From: Flavisolibacter longurius
GTDB taxonomy: Bacteria > Bacteroidota > Bacteroidia > Chitinophagales > Chitinophagaceae
NCBI GenBank assembly: GCA_013327885.1
Contig: JABUMY010000003.1
Span: 310,001 to 374,000 of the forward strand
Length of the DNA stretch: 64,000 nt
Reading direction: 5' to 3'
The position numbers and the translations under genes are program-made. Below are positions 23,842 through 32,852 of this stretch, piece by piece. The notes under the pieces are model-generated. The model was given only the letters and a program-made list of their open reading frames with translations. It was not told the origin of the DNA and did no database searches. The stretch's first letter is position 1. Each line of letters starts with the position of its first letter.

Positions 23842-24099
23842 TTAACTGTAGCTTTCTCCAACCTCGCTAAAGCGATCGGCTGTGCGGGAAGCCATGCTTG
23901 CTCCTTTCTTGCTGATATTGCCAACGCTTTCTTTGGCGCTGTTGAAAAGGTCACCCAGTGAGCTGCCCCAGTCGCCGGCAGAAGAAGCAATCTTTTTACG
24001 TGTTTCCTGTCCGGTTTCGGGGGCCAGCAAAATACCAATGGCTACACCTACCGCAGCGGCACCAAATAAACCGAGGATCAACTTTGTTTTGTTACTCAT
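23842..24099 (-). CDS. YtxH-domain protein
   Basis: An 85-residue protein with the hallmark N-terminal helix LILGLFGAAAVGVAIGILLAPETGQETRKKI, a Gly/Ala-rich membrane anchor followed by the APETG turn. The remaining helix is amphipathic and ends in an Arg/Glu/Ser tail. YtxH-like proteins are small general-stress envelope proteins without a defined activity. It heads the three-gene minus-strand unit. Confidence 0.88.
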   Translation of the reverse strand: MSNKTKLILGLFGAAAVGVAIGILLAPETGQETRKKIASSAGDWGSSLGDLFNSAKESVGNISKKGASMASRTADRFSEVGESYS

Positions 24100-24278
24100 A
24101 TCGAATGATTTTAAATGATGAATAGTTGATAACCCAAGTTAAATAATCGTACCAACAAAGACGGGTACCCTTAAAATTGGTTGTGTTTTCAATAGGTATT
24201 CCGCTTATTTTTACCAAACCACGCCCTTCGGCTGTGATTGGTATGATAATTACAGAAATAATGCATTGCTGACGAGCT

Positions 24279-24623
24279 ATGACCACAAGAAAAAAGGTAT
24301 TGATCATTGACGACGAAGTAGACCTGTGTCTGCTGATGCGCACATATTTTATCCGGAAGAATTACGAAGTGTACATTGCCCACACCCTTTCCGAAGGGAT
24401 GTCGCGACTGAATGCCCACGCACCGGACTTTCTTTTTATTGACTATAACCTGCCCGATGGATTGGGCTGGGACAAGCTTCCTGAAATGTACCGCAAGCAC
24501 CCCGAAGTGCAGTACCACCTTATCAGCGCCTTTCGGCCCACCATGCCCGAAGAGCTGGACGGGGCCAAGCTTACCATCTGGGAAAAACCCATCAGCCTGA
24601 AATCGCTGGATAACTTCTTTTAG
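24279..24623 (+). CDS. Single-domain response regulator
   Basis: A 114-residue receiver domain with acidic pocket D11/D12, phospho-acceptor D55 in FLFIDYNLPDG and the switch lysine in WEKPISL. There is no output domain, so it works as a CheY-like relay or through protein contact. No kinase gene is adjacent; the nearest is the REC-PAS kinase at 16756, whose own receiver would need such a phosphodonor. It is monocistronic and followed by a spacer with low-complexity repeats (24624-24650 and 24740-24778). Confidence 0.88.
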   Translation: MTTRKKVLIIDDEVDLCLLMRTYFIRKNYEVYIAHTLSEGMSRLNAHAPDFLFIDYNLPDGLGWDKLPEMYRKHPEVQYHLISAFRPTMPEELDGAKLTIWEKPISLKSLDNFF

Positions 24624-24779
24624 TAGCGAGTAGTGAATGGTGAGAAGCAAGTAGCTCTATCTAGGGGATAGTCTTCCCTGTTTTCTCATGCTTTATAATT
24701 GAAGATTGCCTGCCAAGAGTAAGGTTGCAAAAATTTAATGGCTACTTGCTACTCGCTACTTACAACTCGCTATTCCACC

Positions 24780-24787
24780 TATCTTTG
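24780..24787 (+). promoter_or_regulatory. Bacteroidota -7 promoter element of sucC
   Basis: TATCTTTG matches TAnnTTTG exactly and lies 21 bases before the sucC ATG. A -33 TTG is not clear. Confidence 0.6.
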
Positions 24788-24808
24788 CCCACAAATTTTT
24801 CTACACAT

Positions 24809-26020
24809 ATGAACTTGCACGAGTACCAGGCAAAAGAACTGCTGAAGAAATTCGGTGTTCCGGTTCAGGAAGGGATCGCCGCCAGCACGCCGCACGAAGC
24901 CGAAGAGGCTTACCGACAGATCAAAACCGATTATGGAAGCCCGTTTGCGGTGATTAAAGCACAGATCCATGCCGGTGGCCGTGGGAAAGGAAAAGTAAGA
25001 GAAACCGGTATCAACGGTGTGAAAGTGGTGAAAAACATGGACGAAGTGCTGGACACAGCCTCCAAAATTTTGGGCGGTACACTGGTGACCATTCAAACCG
25101 GTGAAGCTGGTAAGCTGGTGAACAAGATCCTGATCGCCCAGGACATGTATTACGATGGACCAAGCGAACGCAAAGAATTTTATCTCTCTATCCTGCTCGA
25201 CCGCACAAAGGGGCAAAATGTGATCATGTACAGCACCGAAGGCGGGATGGATATTGAAGAAGTGGCGCACAACACACCGGAAAAGATCTATAAAGAATGG
25301 GTATGGCCCGGCAGCGGTTTGCAGGGTTACCAGGCAAGAAAGATTGCTTTTAACCTGGGCTTGAAAGGCGATGCCTTTAAGAATATGGTGAAGTTTGTCA
25401 CCAACTTGTACAATGCCTATGTAGGATTGGATTGCGCCATGCTGGAAATTAACCCGCTGTTCAAGGCGGCTGATGACAAGATCGTAGCCGTGGACTGCAA
25501 GATGAATCTTGACGACAATGCCCTGATGCGTCACCCCGACCTGGCCAACATGCGGGATGTTAGCGAAGAAGATCCTACGGAAGTGGAAGCAGGAAAACAC
25601 AACCTGAATTTTGTCAAGCTGGACGGAAACGTTGGCTGTATGGTGAACGGCGCCGGCCTGGCCATGGCTACCATGGACATGATCAAGTTAAGCGGCGGCG
25701 AACCGGCCAACTTCCTTGACGTAGGCGGTACGGCCAACGCACAAACCGTAGAAGCTGGTTTCCGCATTATCATGAAAGACCCGAAAGTAAAGGCTATCCT
25801 GATTAACATTTTTGGCGGTATCGTTCGTTGCGACCGTGTTGCCCAAGGTGTGATCGATGCCTACAAGAACATGGGCAATATCGATATCCCCATCATTGTT
25901 CGCCTGCAAGGCACCAACGCCGAAGAAGCCAAAAAGCTGATTGACGAAAGCGGCCTGAAAGTGCAATCGGCCATCCAGCTCAGCGAAGCCGCTGACCTGG
26001 TGAACAAGGCGGTTGCGTAA
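24809..26020 (+). CDS. sucC: Succinyl-CoA synthetase beta subunit (ADP-forming)
   Basis: A 403-residue TCA-cycle enzyme subunit binding ADP/ATP through an ATP-grasp fold. The N-terminus MNLHEYQAKELLKKFGVPV is diagnostic. The glycine-rich HAGGRGKGK loop (about 52-60) and the C-terminal CoA-ligase domain with LDVGGTANAQTV and NIFGGIVRCD are intact. Start at ATG 24809 matches the family; the TTG at 24725 would extend into a repeat-rich spacer. The alpha subunit gene sucD is not in the window. Downstream hisIE has its own promoter. Confidence 0.96.
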   Translation: MNLHEYQAKELLKKFGVPVQEGIAASTPHEAEEAYRQIKTDYGSPFAVIKAQIHAGGRGKGKVRETGINGVKVVKNMDEVLDTASKILGGTLVTIQTGEAGKLVNKILIAQDMYYDGPSERKEFYLSILLDRTKGQNVIMYSTEGGMDIEEVAHNTPEKIYKEWVWPGSGLQGYQARKIAFNLGLKGDAFKNMVKFVTNLYNAYVGLDCAMLEINPLFKAADDKIVAVDCKMNLDDNALMRHPDLANMRDVSEEDPTEVEAGKHNLNFVKLDGNVGCMVNGAGLAMATMDMIKLSGGEPANFLDVGGTANAQTVEAGFRIIMKDPKVKAILINIFGGIVRCDRVAQGVIDAYKNMGNIDIPIIVRLQGTNAEEAKKLIDESGLKVQSAIQLSEAADLVNKAVA

Positions 26021-26026
26021 GCAACA

Positions 26027-26060
26027 GTTTGGAGTTTGGTGTCTGGCGTTTGGGGTTGTT
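26027..26060 (+). repeat. Low-complexity GTTTGG(A/G)G repeat, copy 1
   Basis: A 34-base G/T-rich phrase just after sucC. It matches 51258-51291 in the purE 5' end at 32 of 34 positions. A related array of the opposite strand lies at 26206-26241 next to hisIE. Confidence 0.8.
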
Positions 26061-26205
26061 TAGGTTTAACTGACTTAACTGACACCGACAGAAAGAATTT
26101 TAAAGACGTTCCTTTTGGAGCGTCTTTTTCATTTCCTGCAAAAAATGCCAGGCATCGGTGAACCGCAGTTCAGTTGCAATAAGAATGAGCCGTCAAAATT
26201 GATAC

Positions 26206-26241
26206 GCCAACTCCAAACCCCAAACTCCAAACCCCAAACCC
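26206..26241 (+). repeat. Low-complexity CCAAACTCCAAACCC array before hisIE
   Basis: Tandem CAAACTC/CAAACCC units, the complement of the repeat phrase at 26027. The array abuts the promoter element of hisIE. Confidence 0.75.
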
Positions 26242-26249
26242 TAACTTTG
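26242..26249 (+). promoter_or_regulatory. Bacteroidota -7 promoter element of hisIE
   Basis: TAACTTTG matches TAnnTTTG and ends only six bases before the hisIE ATG, so the transcript would be leaderless or nearly so. Confidence 0.6.
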
Positions 26250-26255
26250 CCCGCT

Positions 26256-26855
26256 ATGAACATTGACTTTGCCAAATACGCCGATGGACTGGTACCGGCG
26301 GTAGTGCAGGATTACAATACGCAGAAAGTACTGATGCTTGGTTTTATGGATGCGGAGGCCGTTAAAAAAACCGAGGAAACCGGGTTGGTAACATTTTACA
26401 GCCGCAGCAAAAAGCGCTTGTGGACCAAAGGCGAAGAAAGCGGGAATCACCTGCAGCTGCGGCAGATGCTGCTCGACTGTGACAAGGATACGCTGCTGAT
26501 TAAAGCAGAACCCAGTGGCCCCGTTTGCCATACCGGCGCCGATACCTGCTGGAGCGAACGGAACCATAGCGAGGACTTTCTATTTTATCTGGAAGATATC
26601 ATCAAGCTGCGCCGGGTAAGCAGCGATGAGACATCGTATGTAAAAAGCCTATTTGACAAAGGAATCAACAAAATTGCCCAGAAAGTAGGAGAGGAAGCTG
26701 TAGAGTTGGTGATAGAGGCAAAAGACGTTAATCAGGCGTTATTTTTGGGCGAAGCGGCTGATCTTTTATTTCATTACATTGTATTATTGCAAGCGAAAAA
26801 CTGTTCATTAGCCGATGTTGTCAAGGTCCTGAAGGACCGTCATCAACCCAAATAA
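26256..26855 (+). CDS. hisIE: Bifunctional phosphoribosyl-AMP cyclohydrolase / phosphoribosyl-ATP pyrophosphatase
   Basis: A 199-residue fusion for steps two and three of histidine synthesis. HisI covers about 1-110, with SRSKKRLWTKGEESGNHL and the metal-binding cysteines in LDCDKD, VCHTGADTCW. HisE covers about 115-199, with KGINKIAQKVGEEAVELVIEA and the EAADLLFHY metal helix. The ATG at 26256 is the family start; a longer frame would translate the repeat array. No other his gene is near, and the TlpA-like gene begins two bases after its stop, suggesting co-transcription with an unrelated partner. Confidence 0.95.
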   Translation: MNIDFAKYADGLVPAVVQDYNTQKVLMLGFMDAEAVKKTEETGLVTFYSRSKKRLWTKGEESGNHLQLRQMLLDCDKDTLLIKAEPSGPVCHTGADTCWSERNHSEDFLFYLEDIIKLRRVSSDETSYVKSLFDKGINKIAQKVGEEAVELVIEAKDVNQALFLGEAADLLFHYIVLLQAKNCSLADVVKVLKDRHQPK

Positions 26856-26857
26856 TC

Positions 26858-27976
26858 ATGAAAAAACTACTCCTCGTTTTGCTTCTGCCCGCGGCCCTTT
26901 ATGCCCAGCCAAAATCCAACAAAGCAACAACGACAACAGCGGTGCAAAAGGTCACCGATGGCTTTACCATTGCCGGTAATGTGCAGGGCCTGGTGGATGG
27001 TGACGTAAAGATCACGGCCATCCAGGGTGAAGAAGTGATTGCCAGAGGTGCGGCAAAAAATGGTGTGTTTACGATGACCGGAAAGCTTGAAGAACCCGGC
27101 CTTTACTGGCTAACCCTGGGTGCTGAGCAGCCGCAGTACATTTTCCTGGAGAATAAAGCCATCACTATCAAGGGCAAAAAGTCGGAGATCAAAAGCATAC
27201 AGATCGAAGGGTCGCAGTCGCACAATGATTTTATGCAGTTCCGCAAATCTTTTGATCCCCTGTTTGCCAACCTGAATGCACTGACGCTGGACCTGCAAAA
27301 AGCCTCCGAAAGCAAGCGGCCTGAATTGATGAAGCAGTACGACAATGCCGTTGCCGGCGTTCAGAAAAATGTAAGCGACTTTATTTCGGCTAGACCAACA
27401 TCTTACGTTTCAGTGTTTTTGCTCACCATCACCCGCCAGTTAAGCGAAGATGTAGCCTTGCTGGAAACCCGGTTTAAAAACCTCAATCCCACGCTTCGTT
27501 CTTCGGCCATGGGCAAAGAATTGGAAAGCTATATAGCCTTTGCCAAGGTTGGCGCTGTTGGCTCCGATGCGATCGAATTCACCCAGAACGACGTGAACGA
27601 CAAGCCGGTTTCCCTGTCGCAGTTCAAAGGCAAGTATGTACTGGTTGATTTTTGGGCAAGCTGGTGCAAGCCCTGCCGCGTAGAGAACCCTAACGTGGTA
27701 AAAAGCTACAACAAGTTCAAGGACAAAAACTTTACCGTACTGGGCGTTTCCCTGGACCAGCAAAAGCAGGCCTGGATCAATGCTATTGAAAAAGATAACC
27801 TGTCTTGGACAAACGTGAGCGACCTGCAGTTCTGGAACAATGCCGTAGCGCAGTTGTACCATGTGCAGTCCATTCCGCAAAACTTCCTGATCGACCCGAA
27901 CGGCAAGATCATCGCCAAAGACCTCCGCGGTGAAGACCTGGACAGGAAGCTGTGTGAGTTGCTGGGATGTAAATAA
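26858..27976 (+). CDS. TlpA-family thiol-disulfide oxidoreductase with DUF4369-like N-terminus
   Basis: A 372-residue secreted protein. A signal peptide ends near LPAALYAQ (residue 17). Residues 35-130 form a DUF4369-like beta domain (FTIAGNVQGLVDGDVKI), then a helical linker, then a thioredoxin/AhpC-TSA domain from about 240 with redox motif W-C270-K-P-C273. It should act in the periplasm, reducing or isomerising disulfides. It starts two bases after hisIE. Such modular proteins are abundant in Bacteroidota. A strong terminator follows. Confidence 0.9.
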   Translation: MKKLLLVLLLPAALYAQPKSNKATTTTAVQKVTDGFTIAGNVQGLVDGDVKITAIQGEEVIARGAAKNGVFTMTGKLEEPGLYWLTLGAEQPQYIFLENKAITIKGKKSEIKSIQIEGSQSHNDFMQFRKSFDPLFANLNALTLDLQKASESKRPELMKQYDNAVAGVQKNVSDFISARPTSYVSVFLLTITRQLSEDVALLETRFKNLNPTLRSSAMGKELESYIAFAKVGAVGSDAIEFTQNDVNDKPVSLSQFKGKYVLVDFWASWCKPCRVENPNVVKSYNKFKDKNFTVLGVSLDQQKQAWINAIEKDNLSWTNVSDLQFWNNAVAQLYHVQSIPQNFLIDPNGKIIAKDLRGEDLDRKLCELLGCK

Positions 27977-28036
27977 GCTGTGAGTGATGAGCTCTGAGCC
28001 TTTTTCCTTGCAACTATTACAAAAAGAAGTTACATA

Positions 28037-28069
28037 AAAGAAAACCCCGCTGATGCGGGGTTTTCTTTT
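28037..28069. terminator. Bidirectional terminator
   Basis: AGAAAACCCCGC and GCGGGGTTTTCT surround TGAT with A and T runs outside both arms. It separates the convergent TlpA-like and glutamine amidotransferase genes. Confidence 0.92.
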
Positions 28070-28120
28070 ATTGTTCATGAGAATTTTATTCTCCTATATA
28101 TTCCTGTTTCAACAAAAAGC

Positions 28121-28954
28121 TCACAGTTGCTGCACCAGCTCCAGCTTCGCCTGCTTCACGCTTTCGTTCAAAAAATTCGGCAGCACATGGGCATAGGTCC
28201 ACATGATCTTATCAGGATCGTTAAGCTGCTCGATCATAGAGCTCCATTTTTCTTCGCCGTGGTTTTCAATCACCGTTTGCTTTTTGTCTTCCCGCTGCAG
28301 GTACATGCTCATACCAATGGCGTCGGCCTCGGGATGAAACTGCGTTCCGATCATGTAGTCGTTAAATCGGATACCCATCAGGGCCTGCTCAAAGGGCACA
28401 TGCGGACGGTATTTTTCAATGCAAAGAATGCTGCCACCCAGCATATTTATCTTTTCAAAATCAATGGAAGTGACCTGGTAATCGCGGCTGTCCACGACGT
28501 AGAAAGGGTCGGCCAGTCCATGAAAAGCAGCATCCCGCTGGCCTTCCAGCGTTACATGCACCGGGTAAACACCAAACGAAGTTTTGTTGCGCTTGCTGAT
28601 ATCGCCGATCCGGTAGTGACGGCAAACCAACTGAAACGAATGGCAAATAAAAAAGACGTGTTTTTTGTTTTCATTCGCGGGATCAGCATTCCAGTTCTCG
28701 ATGCTTTCGAGCCAGCCAAAATAGGCTTTCTCCCATTCCGATCCTTCGCTATCCAGCGGGGAGCCGGGACCGCCGGTGGAAATATAAATATCGTAGCCCA
28801 GGTCGGGTACCTGGTTGTGGATTCGGACCTCAAATTCGGCCGAAACCGTGTCCACACCATGAAACTCGCTCCATTCCTGGATGATCTGCCGGATACAACG
28901 CATGCCCTGGTTGGCCTGCCCTTCGTATAAATCTAAAATTGCTATTCTAACCAT
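28121..28954 (-). CDS. Class I glutamine amidotransferase-like protein
   Basis: A 277-residue stand-alone GATase-1 domain. The STGGPGSP loop (59-66) forms the oxyanion region. The nucleophile elbow is F-I-C104-H-S-F-Q, and H207/E209 in TQFHPEAD complete a triad. The elbow lacks the usual G-x-C-x-G glycines, so glutaminase activity is possible but altered chemistry or a different acceptor cannot be excluded. It closes a minus-strand run with an amidohydrolase, an amidase, a carboxylate-amine ligase and an ATP-grasp protein, and could supply ammonia or trim a glutamyl product. No signal peptide. Confidence 0.82.
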   Translation of the reverse strand: MVRIAILDLYEGQANQGMRCIRQIIQEWSEFHGVDTVSAEFEVRIHNQVPDLGYDIYISTGGPGSPLDSEGSEWEKAYFGWLESIENWNADPANENKKHVFFICHSFQLVCRHYRIGDISKRNKTSFGVYPVHVTLEGQRDAAFHGLADPFYVVDSRDYQVTSIDFEKINMLGGSILCIEKYRPHVPFEQALMGIRFNDYMIGTQFHPEADAIGMSMYLQREDKKQTVIENHGEEKWSSMIEQLNDPDKIMWTYAHVLPNFLNESVKQAKLELVQQL

Positions 28955-28988
28955 ATTGAAGCCTCAAACTTAGGGCTTTCCCTGTAAG

Positions 28989-30635
28989 CTATTTGCCATA
29001 AACCTTTGACCCGCCTATATATGTCGCCAAAACCCGGGTTTCTAACACCTCTTTAGCAGGCACTTCCATCAGGTCACGGTCGAGAATGATAAAATCAGCC
29101 CACTTGCCCCTCTCCAGCGAGCCTTTTTCTCCCTCTTCAAAATTGCTTCTAGCCGCCCAAATGGTCATGCCGCGAATAGCCTCCTGCCGGCTCAACGCAT
29201 TTTCCATTTGGTAACCACCCTGCGGGTATCCTTTGGCATCCACCCGGAAAACAGCGGCCAAAAAGGTTTTAAAAGGTGAGATGTCCTCCACGGGAAAATC
29301 GGTGCCCAACGGTATCCAGCCATTTTGCTGCATCAATTCCTTGAACGCATACGCACCTTTTACCCGGTCGGCACCAAGGCGCTGTTCGGCCCAATACATA
29401 TCAGAAGTAGCATGTGTTGGTTGCACGGACGGAATAACGCTGTAGCGACCAAACAGGGCAAAGTCAGCCTTGTTTACCACCTGTGAGTGCTCTATCCGCC
29501 AGCGACGGTCGTTCTTTCCTTTTAAGTATTTGCCGTAAATGTTCAGGATGGCCCGGTTGCCCGAGTCGCCGATGGCATGTGTATTCATCTGCCAGCCCAG
29601 GCCGTGCAGAACATTGGCAACTGAGTCGAAATGCGCCAGCGGGCTCAATAAAAATCCTTTCCAATCCGGACGGTCGGTGTAGGGATGTAAAAGACAGGCG
29701 CCTCTTGATCCCAGCGCACCATCGGCATACACTTTAAACGAAGAAACATTCAAAAAAGGCGTTTTGATCTTCCCATTCCGCACCGCGAAATTGTAGTTCG
29801 GCGCCGCATCGCTCAACATGGCGTAAATCCGCATCTTTAACTCGCCACTTTTGTGCATTTCGTCAAAGAGCTGCGTATCCCGGTAACTGACACCGCAATC
29901 ATCGATTGTTGTCAGCCCCATGGCAAAACAGTTTTGCTGCGCTTCCAGCAGGGCTGCTTTTGTTTGTGCTTTGTTGGGAGAAGGAATTTTGTTCGACACC
30001 AGGTCAACGGCATTGTCGATGAGGATGCCCGTCAGTTTTCCGTCCTTTACTTCCACATCACCACCGGTAATGTTAGTAGAAGTTGTAACACCGGCTGCAT
30101 CCAGCGCTTTTTGGCTGGCAATGGCTGCATGGCCATCGATACGGGTCAGCAACACAGGGTTGTTGGGGAAAATCGCATCCAGCTTGTCTTTGCTGGGAAA
30201 TTCTTTTTGCGACCAGTCGTTCTGGTCCCAGCCACGGCCGACGATCCATTGTCCCGGCTGGATGTTTTTTGTTTTGACAAAGGTTTGCAAACGCTCCAGG
30301 ATATCTTCCCAGCTTTTAGTTTCCACCAGGTCGGCCGATTGCAACCCAAGGCCATACCCCAGGAAATGCGCATGCGCATCGATCAGTCCCGGGTAAACAG
30401 CTTTGCCACCGGCATCGATGGTTTCGGTGGCATCATAAGCGGCCCGTAAGGTTTTGCTATCGCCAACGGCCAGGATCTTTCCATCTTTTACCACCATCGC
30501 TGAAGCCACGGAAAATATTGCATCAACCGTGTATAGTTTCCCGTTGTGCAGCAGCAAGTCGGCTTTCGTTTTTTGGGCAGAAAGGCTCAAAGAAAAGAAT
30601 CCAGTCGCTGCGAGTAACAAGTGTTGTCTCATCAT
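28989..30635 (-). CDS. Secreted YtcJ-type metal-dependent amidohydrolase
   Basis: A 548-residue protein with signal peptide (residues 1-20, ending LSLSAQ). The TIM-barrel metal site has PGLIDAHAHF (HxH at about 87-89), a metal-bridging region in SSFKVYADGALGSRGA, then H in NTHAIGD, H in RIEHSQ and D in LGTDFPVED. YtcJ-like enzymes hydrolyse N-acyl or cyclic amides, substrates mostly unknown. Its 34-base gap to the GATase gene downstream and 51-base gap to the amidase upstream suggest one transcript. Location periplasmic or outer-membrane-facing. Confidence 0.9.
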   Translation of the reverse strand: MMRQHLLLAATGFFSLSLSAQKTKADLLLHNGKLYTVDAIFSVASAMVVKDGKILAVGDSKTLRAAYDATETIDAGGKAVYPGLIDAHAHFLGYGLGLQSADLVETKSWEDILERLQTFVKTKNIQPGQWIVGRGWDQNDWSQKEFPSKDKLDAIFPNNPVLLTRIDGHAAIASQKALDAAGVTTSTNITGGDVEVKDGKLTGILIDNAVDLVSNKIPSPNKAQTKAALLEAQQNCFAMGLTTIDDCGVSYRDTQLFDEMHKSGELKMRIYAMLSDAAPNYNFAVRNGKIKTPFLNVSSFKVYADGALGSRGACLLHPYTDRPDWKGFLLSPLAHFDSVANVLHGLGWQMNTHAIGDSGNRAILNIYGKYLKGKNDRRWRIEHSQVVNKADFALFGRYSVIPSVQPTHATSDMYWAEQRLGADRVKGAYAFKELMQQNGWIPLGTDFPVEDISPFKTFLAAVFRVDAKGYPQGGYQMENALSRQEAIRGMTIWAARSNFEEGEKGSLERGKWADFIILDRDLMEVPAKEVLETRVLATYIGGSKVYGK

Positions 30636-30686
30636 CTCTTAAAAATCTGTTTTATAATCTGCAAAATCTATTTTCAATCTGTGTAA

Positions 30687-32336
30687 TCAGTGCTTAAATT
30701 TTTCGGGATGCTTGTTGTCGTGCGGCGTTTTTTCCTGGTAGGCTTTGGCCGCTTCCAGGATGGAAGCTTCATCGTATAAGCGGCCGACAAAGGTGATGCT
30801 TTGCGGCGCCCCTTTTTCAGTAAAGCCCATGGGTAAACAAACCACGGGATTACCGGTAAGGTTGGTGATGGCCAGTTGGCGACCGGCAAACGTCGGCACG
30901 ATCACAACATCATAATCTTTCATAAAGTCTTGCACGTTTTCGGATAATCGTGACCGGTAGCGATTGGCGTTGATGTATTCCACGGCGGGAATATATCGTC
31001 CTGCACGGAAGGTCGTTGGCCAGGCAAAGCGGTCCTGCCGCACCAGCAGCGAATCTCTGCCCGAGCGGGTAAGTTCATCAAAGGCCGCCGCCGCTTCTGC
31101 CCCTAAAATAACCGAGATAAAATTGGCAGGGTAAGCTGCGGAATCGGGGAAGGTTACCGGCTTTACATCCACGCCCATTTTTTTGAAGGTTTCCAGCACA
31201 CCCCATTCCATCGCCTCTTTTGGCAGGCGGCTAAAATAGTTTTCTGCATAGGCGATGCGTAACTTTTTTACATCACGTTTGGGGTTGAAATTAAAAGCAT
31301 GGTCTACTGAGCCATGGTCCTTTCCATCGGTTCCTTTCAGGTAATAATAAATGATGGCATTGTCTTCTGCACTGCGACTGATAGGACCTGCTTTGTCAAG
31401 ACTCCAGCAGAGCACCATGCCTCCGCTCCGGCTGATGGTACCAAATGTTGGCCGCAAGCCGGTTACACCATTGCGGGTCGACGGCGAAACAATAGAGCCG
31501 AGGGTTTCCGTGCCAATGGCAAAGGGAAGGAGGCCGGCAGCAACAGCAGCGGCACTTCCGGCTGAAGAGCCGCTGGAGCCTTGCTCCAGGTTCCAAGGAT
31601 TGCGGGTAAAGCCGCCGTACCAACGTTCGCCCATGGCCAGTGCGCCAAGGGTAAGTTTGGCACACAATACGGCGCCTGCTTTTTTCAACTGCGTATAAAC
31701 GAATGCATTTTCGTCGATCACCTGGTCTTTGTAGGGCATGGCACCCCAGGTTGTTTTGTAACCTTTTACGGCAAACAGGTCTTTCAGGCCGTACGGAATT
31801 CCGTGTAAGGGTCCCCGGTAGATGCCCTTTTTTATTTCGGCATCGGCAGCCCTGGCTTCTTCCATCGCCAGGTCTTCGGTCAGGGTGATCACCGCTTCCA
31901 GCGTATCGCCCCATCTTTTTAGTCGGTCAAGGAAAAACTGCGTCAACTCTACGGAGGTGATCTTTTTGTTTTTGATCAGGGAAGCAAGCTGGGTCACGCT
32001 GTAAAATGCCAGGTCATTTTTATTGCTGGGTAAAGCGGTAGTTGCCGGTAGCTGCCAGGCGATCTTTTGCTGCGCTTTCGGAACAGTAAAACCATACGGC
32101 GCCGGGTTAAACGCAAAGGGGAATGCGATGTCGTTCTTGGGAAGCTCTTTGTGCAGTTGCACATAAAGGCTTTTCATGTTGATAATGTTGCGCTGGAAAG
32201 AATCCACTTCTGCCTCAGTAAAATCAAGGTCGTACAGGTTTGCCACCTGTTGCAAAAAACGGAGCGAATCCTGGTGGGTTTGGGAAAAGGAAAAAAGGCT
32301 GCTGCAGAGCGCAAAAGCAAGAAACAGTTTTCTCAT
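30687..32336 (-). CDS. Secreted amidase-signature-family hydrolase
   Basis: A 549-residue protein with a signal peptide (1-19, MRKLFLAFALCSSLFSFSQ). An N-terminal helical region to about 105 is followed by the amidase-signature core. The catalytic Ser-cisSer-Lys triad can be placed: Lys in YGLKDLFAVKG, cis-Ser in QGSSGSSAGSAAA and nucleophile Ser in GTETLGSIVSPS. The signature GGSSGG is slightly altered to GSSGSSAG. Likely cleaves amides or peptide-amide bonds in the periplasm. It is part of the same minus-strand run as the ligases. Substrate not deducible. Confidence 0.9.
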   Translation of the reverse strand: MRKLFLAFALCSSLFSFSQTHQDSLRFLQQVANLYDLDFTEAEVDSFQRNIINMKSLYVQLHKELPKNDIAFPFAFNPAPYGFTVPKAQQKIAWQLPATTALPSNKNDLAFYSVTQLASLIKNKKITSVELTQFFLDRLKRWGDTLEAVITLTEDLAMEEARAADAEIKKGIYRGPLHGIPYGLKDLFAVKGYKTTWGAMPYKDQVIDENAFVYTQLKKAGAVLCAKLTLGALAMGERWYGGFTRNPWNLEQGSSGSSAGSAAAVAAGLLPFAIGTETLGSIVSPSTRNGVTGLRPTFGTISRSGGMVLCWSLDKAGPISRSAEDNAIIYYYLKGTDGKDHGSVDHAFNFNPKRDVKKLRIAYAENYFSRLPKEAMEWGVLETFKKMGVDVKPVTFPDSAAYPANFISVILGAEAAAAFDELTRSGRDSLLVRQDRFAWPTTFRAGRYIPAVEYINANRYRSRLSENVQDFMKDYDVVIVPTFAGRQLAITNLTGNPVVCLPMGFTEKGAPQSITFVGRLYDEASILEAAKAYQEKTPHDNKHPEKFKH

Positions 32337-32478
32337 GTAGATCGTTTTGTCGGAATGACGAGGCCTAATTTACGGCAAAAGTTTTCGATTCAAGCGTTTG
32401 ATCGGTGATGGGGAGAGAATGGCAAATTTTGCCATGATACTATCCGGGAACAAGCGAAAGGTTTCGATTAATCCGGCC

Positions 32479-32742
32479 TCAATAATTTACCGTTTGCAGG
32501 TGCATCTTTACAGCACTGATGATGGCGTTCATCAGTGTTGAGTTGTGGTCTGAAGAAGCATTGGGAAAAATAAATTGCCGCGCCGATGGCGAGATGATCT
32601 TGTTGCCGGGAAGTTGTTCCTGTAGTTCATCAGCCAGATTGCTAAGCGTGTACTCCAAGTAAAAAGGGGTTGTACGCACCAACACCATCGTGTTGTGCTG
32701 CACATCCTGGTAGGTAAAGCTGATGGAAAAGATGCGGGCCAT
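32479..32742 (-). CDS. Small conserved-looking hypothetical protein in the ligase cluster
   Basis: An 87-residue frame, MARIFSISFTYQDVQHNTMV, with alternating hydrophobic residues (probable beta strands) then an amphipathic helix and a C-terminal helix NSTLMNAIISAVKMHL. No motif is recognised. It lies between the carboxylate-amine ligase (110-base gap) and the amidase (142-base gap), on their strand. Composition is protein-like, and no competing gene exists on the other strand. Function unknown. Confidence 0.65.
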   Translation of the reverse strand: MARIFSISFTYQDVQHNTMVLVRTTPFYLEYTLSNLADELQEQLPGNKIISPSARQFIFPNASSDHNSTLMNAIISAVKMHLQTVNY

Positions 32743-32852
32743 GGGTATGTTTTACAAGATGAAGAACCTGTAAAGCCATTTCGCCGAAAGATTAATTCAC
32801 CTGATTTTTCACTGCCTTAAACAAGATAAGGAATGAAGGGTTGGTATGCAAA

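Noticed and set aside
28127-28930. Plus-strand open frame of 267 codons opposite the glutamine amidotransferase
   Set aside because: Exact shadow of the GATase gene, which has an identifiable triad.
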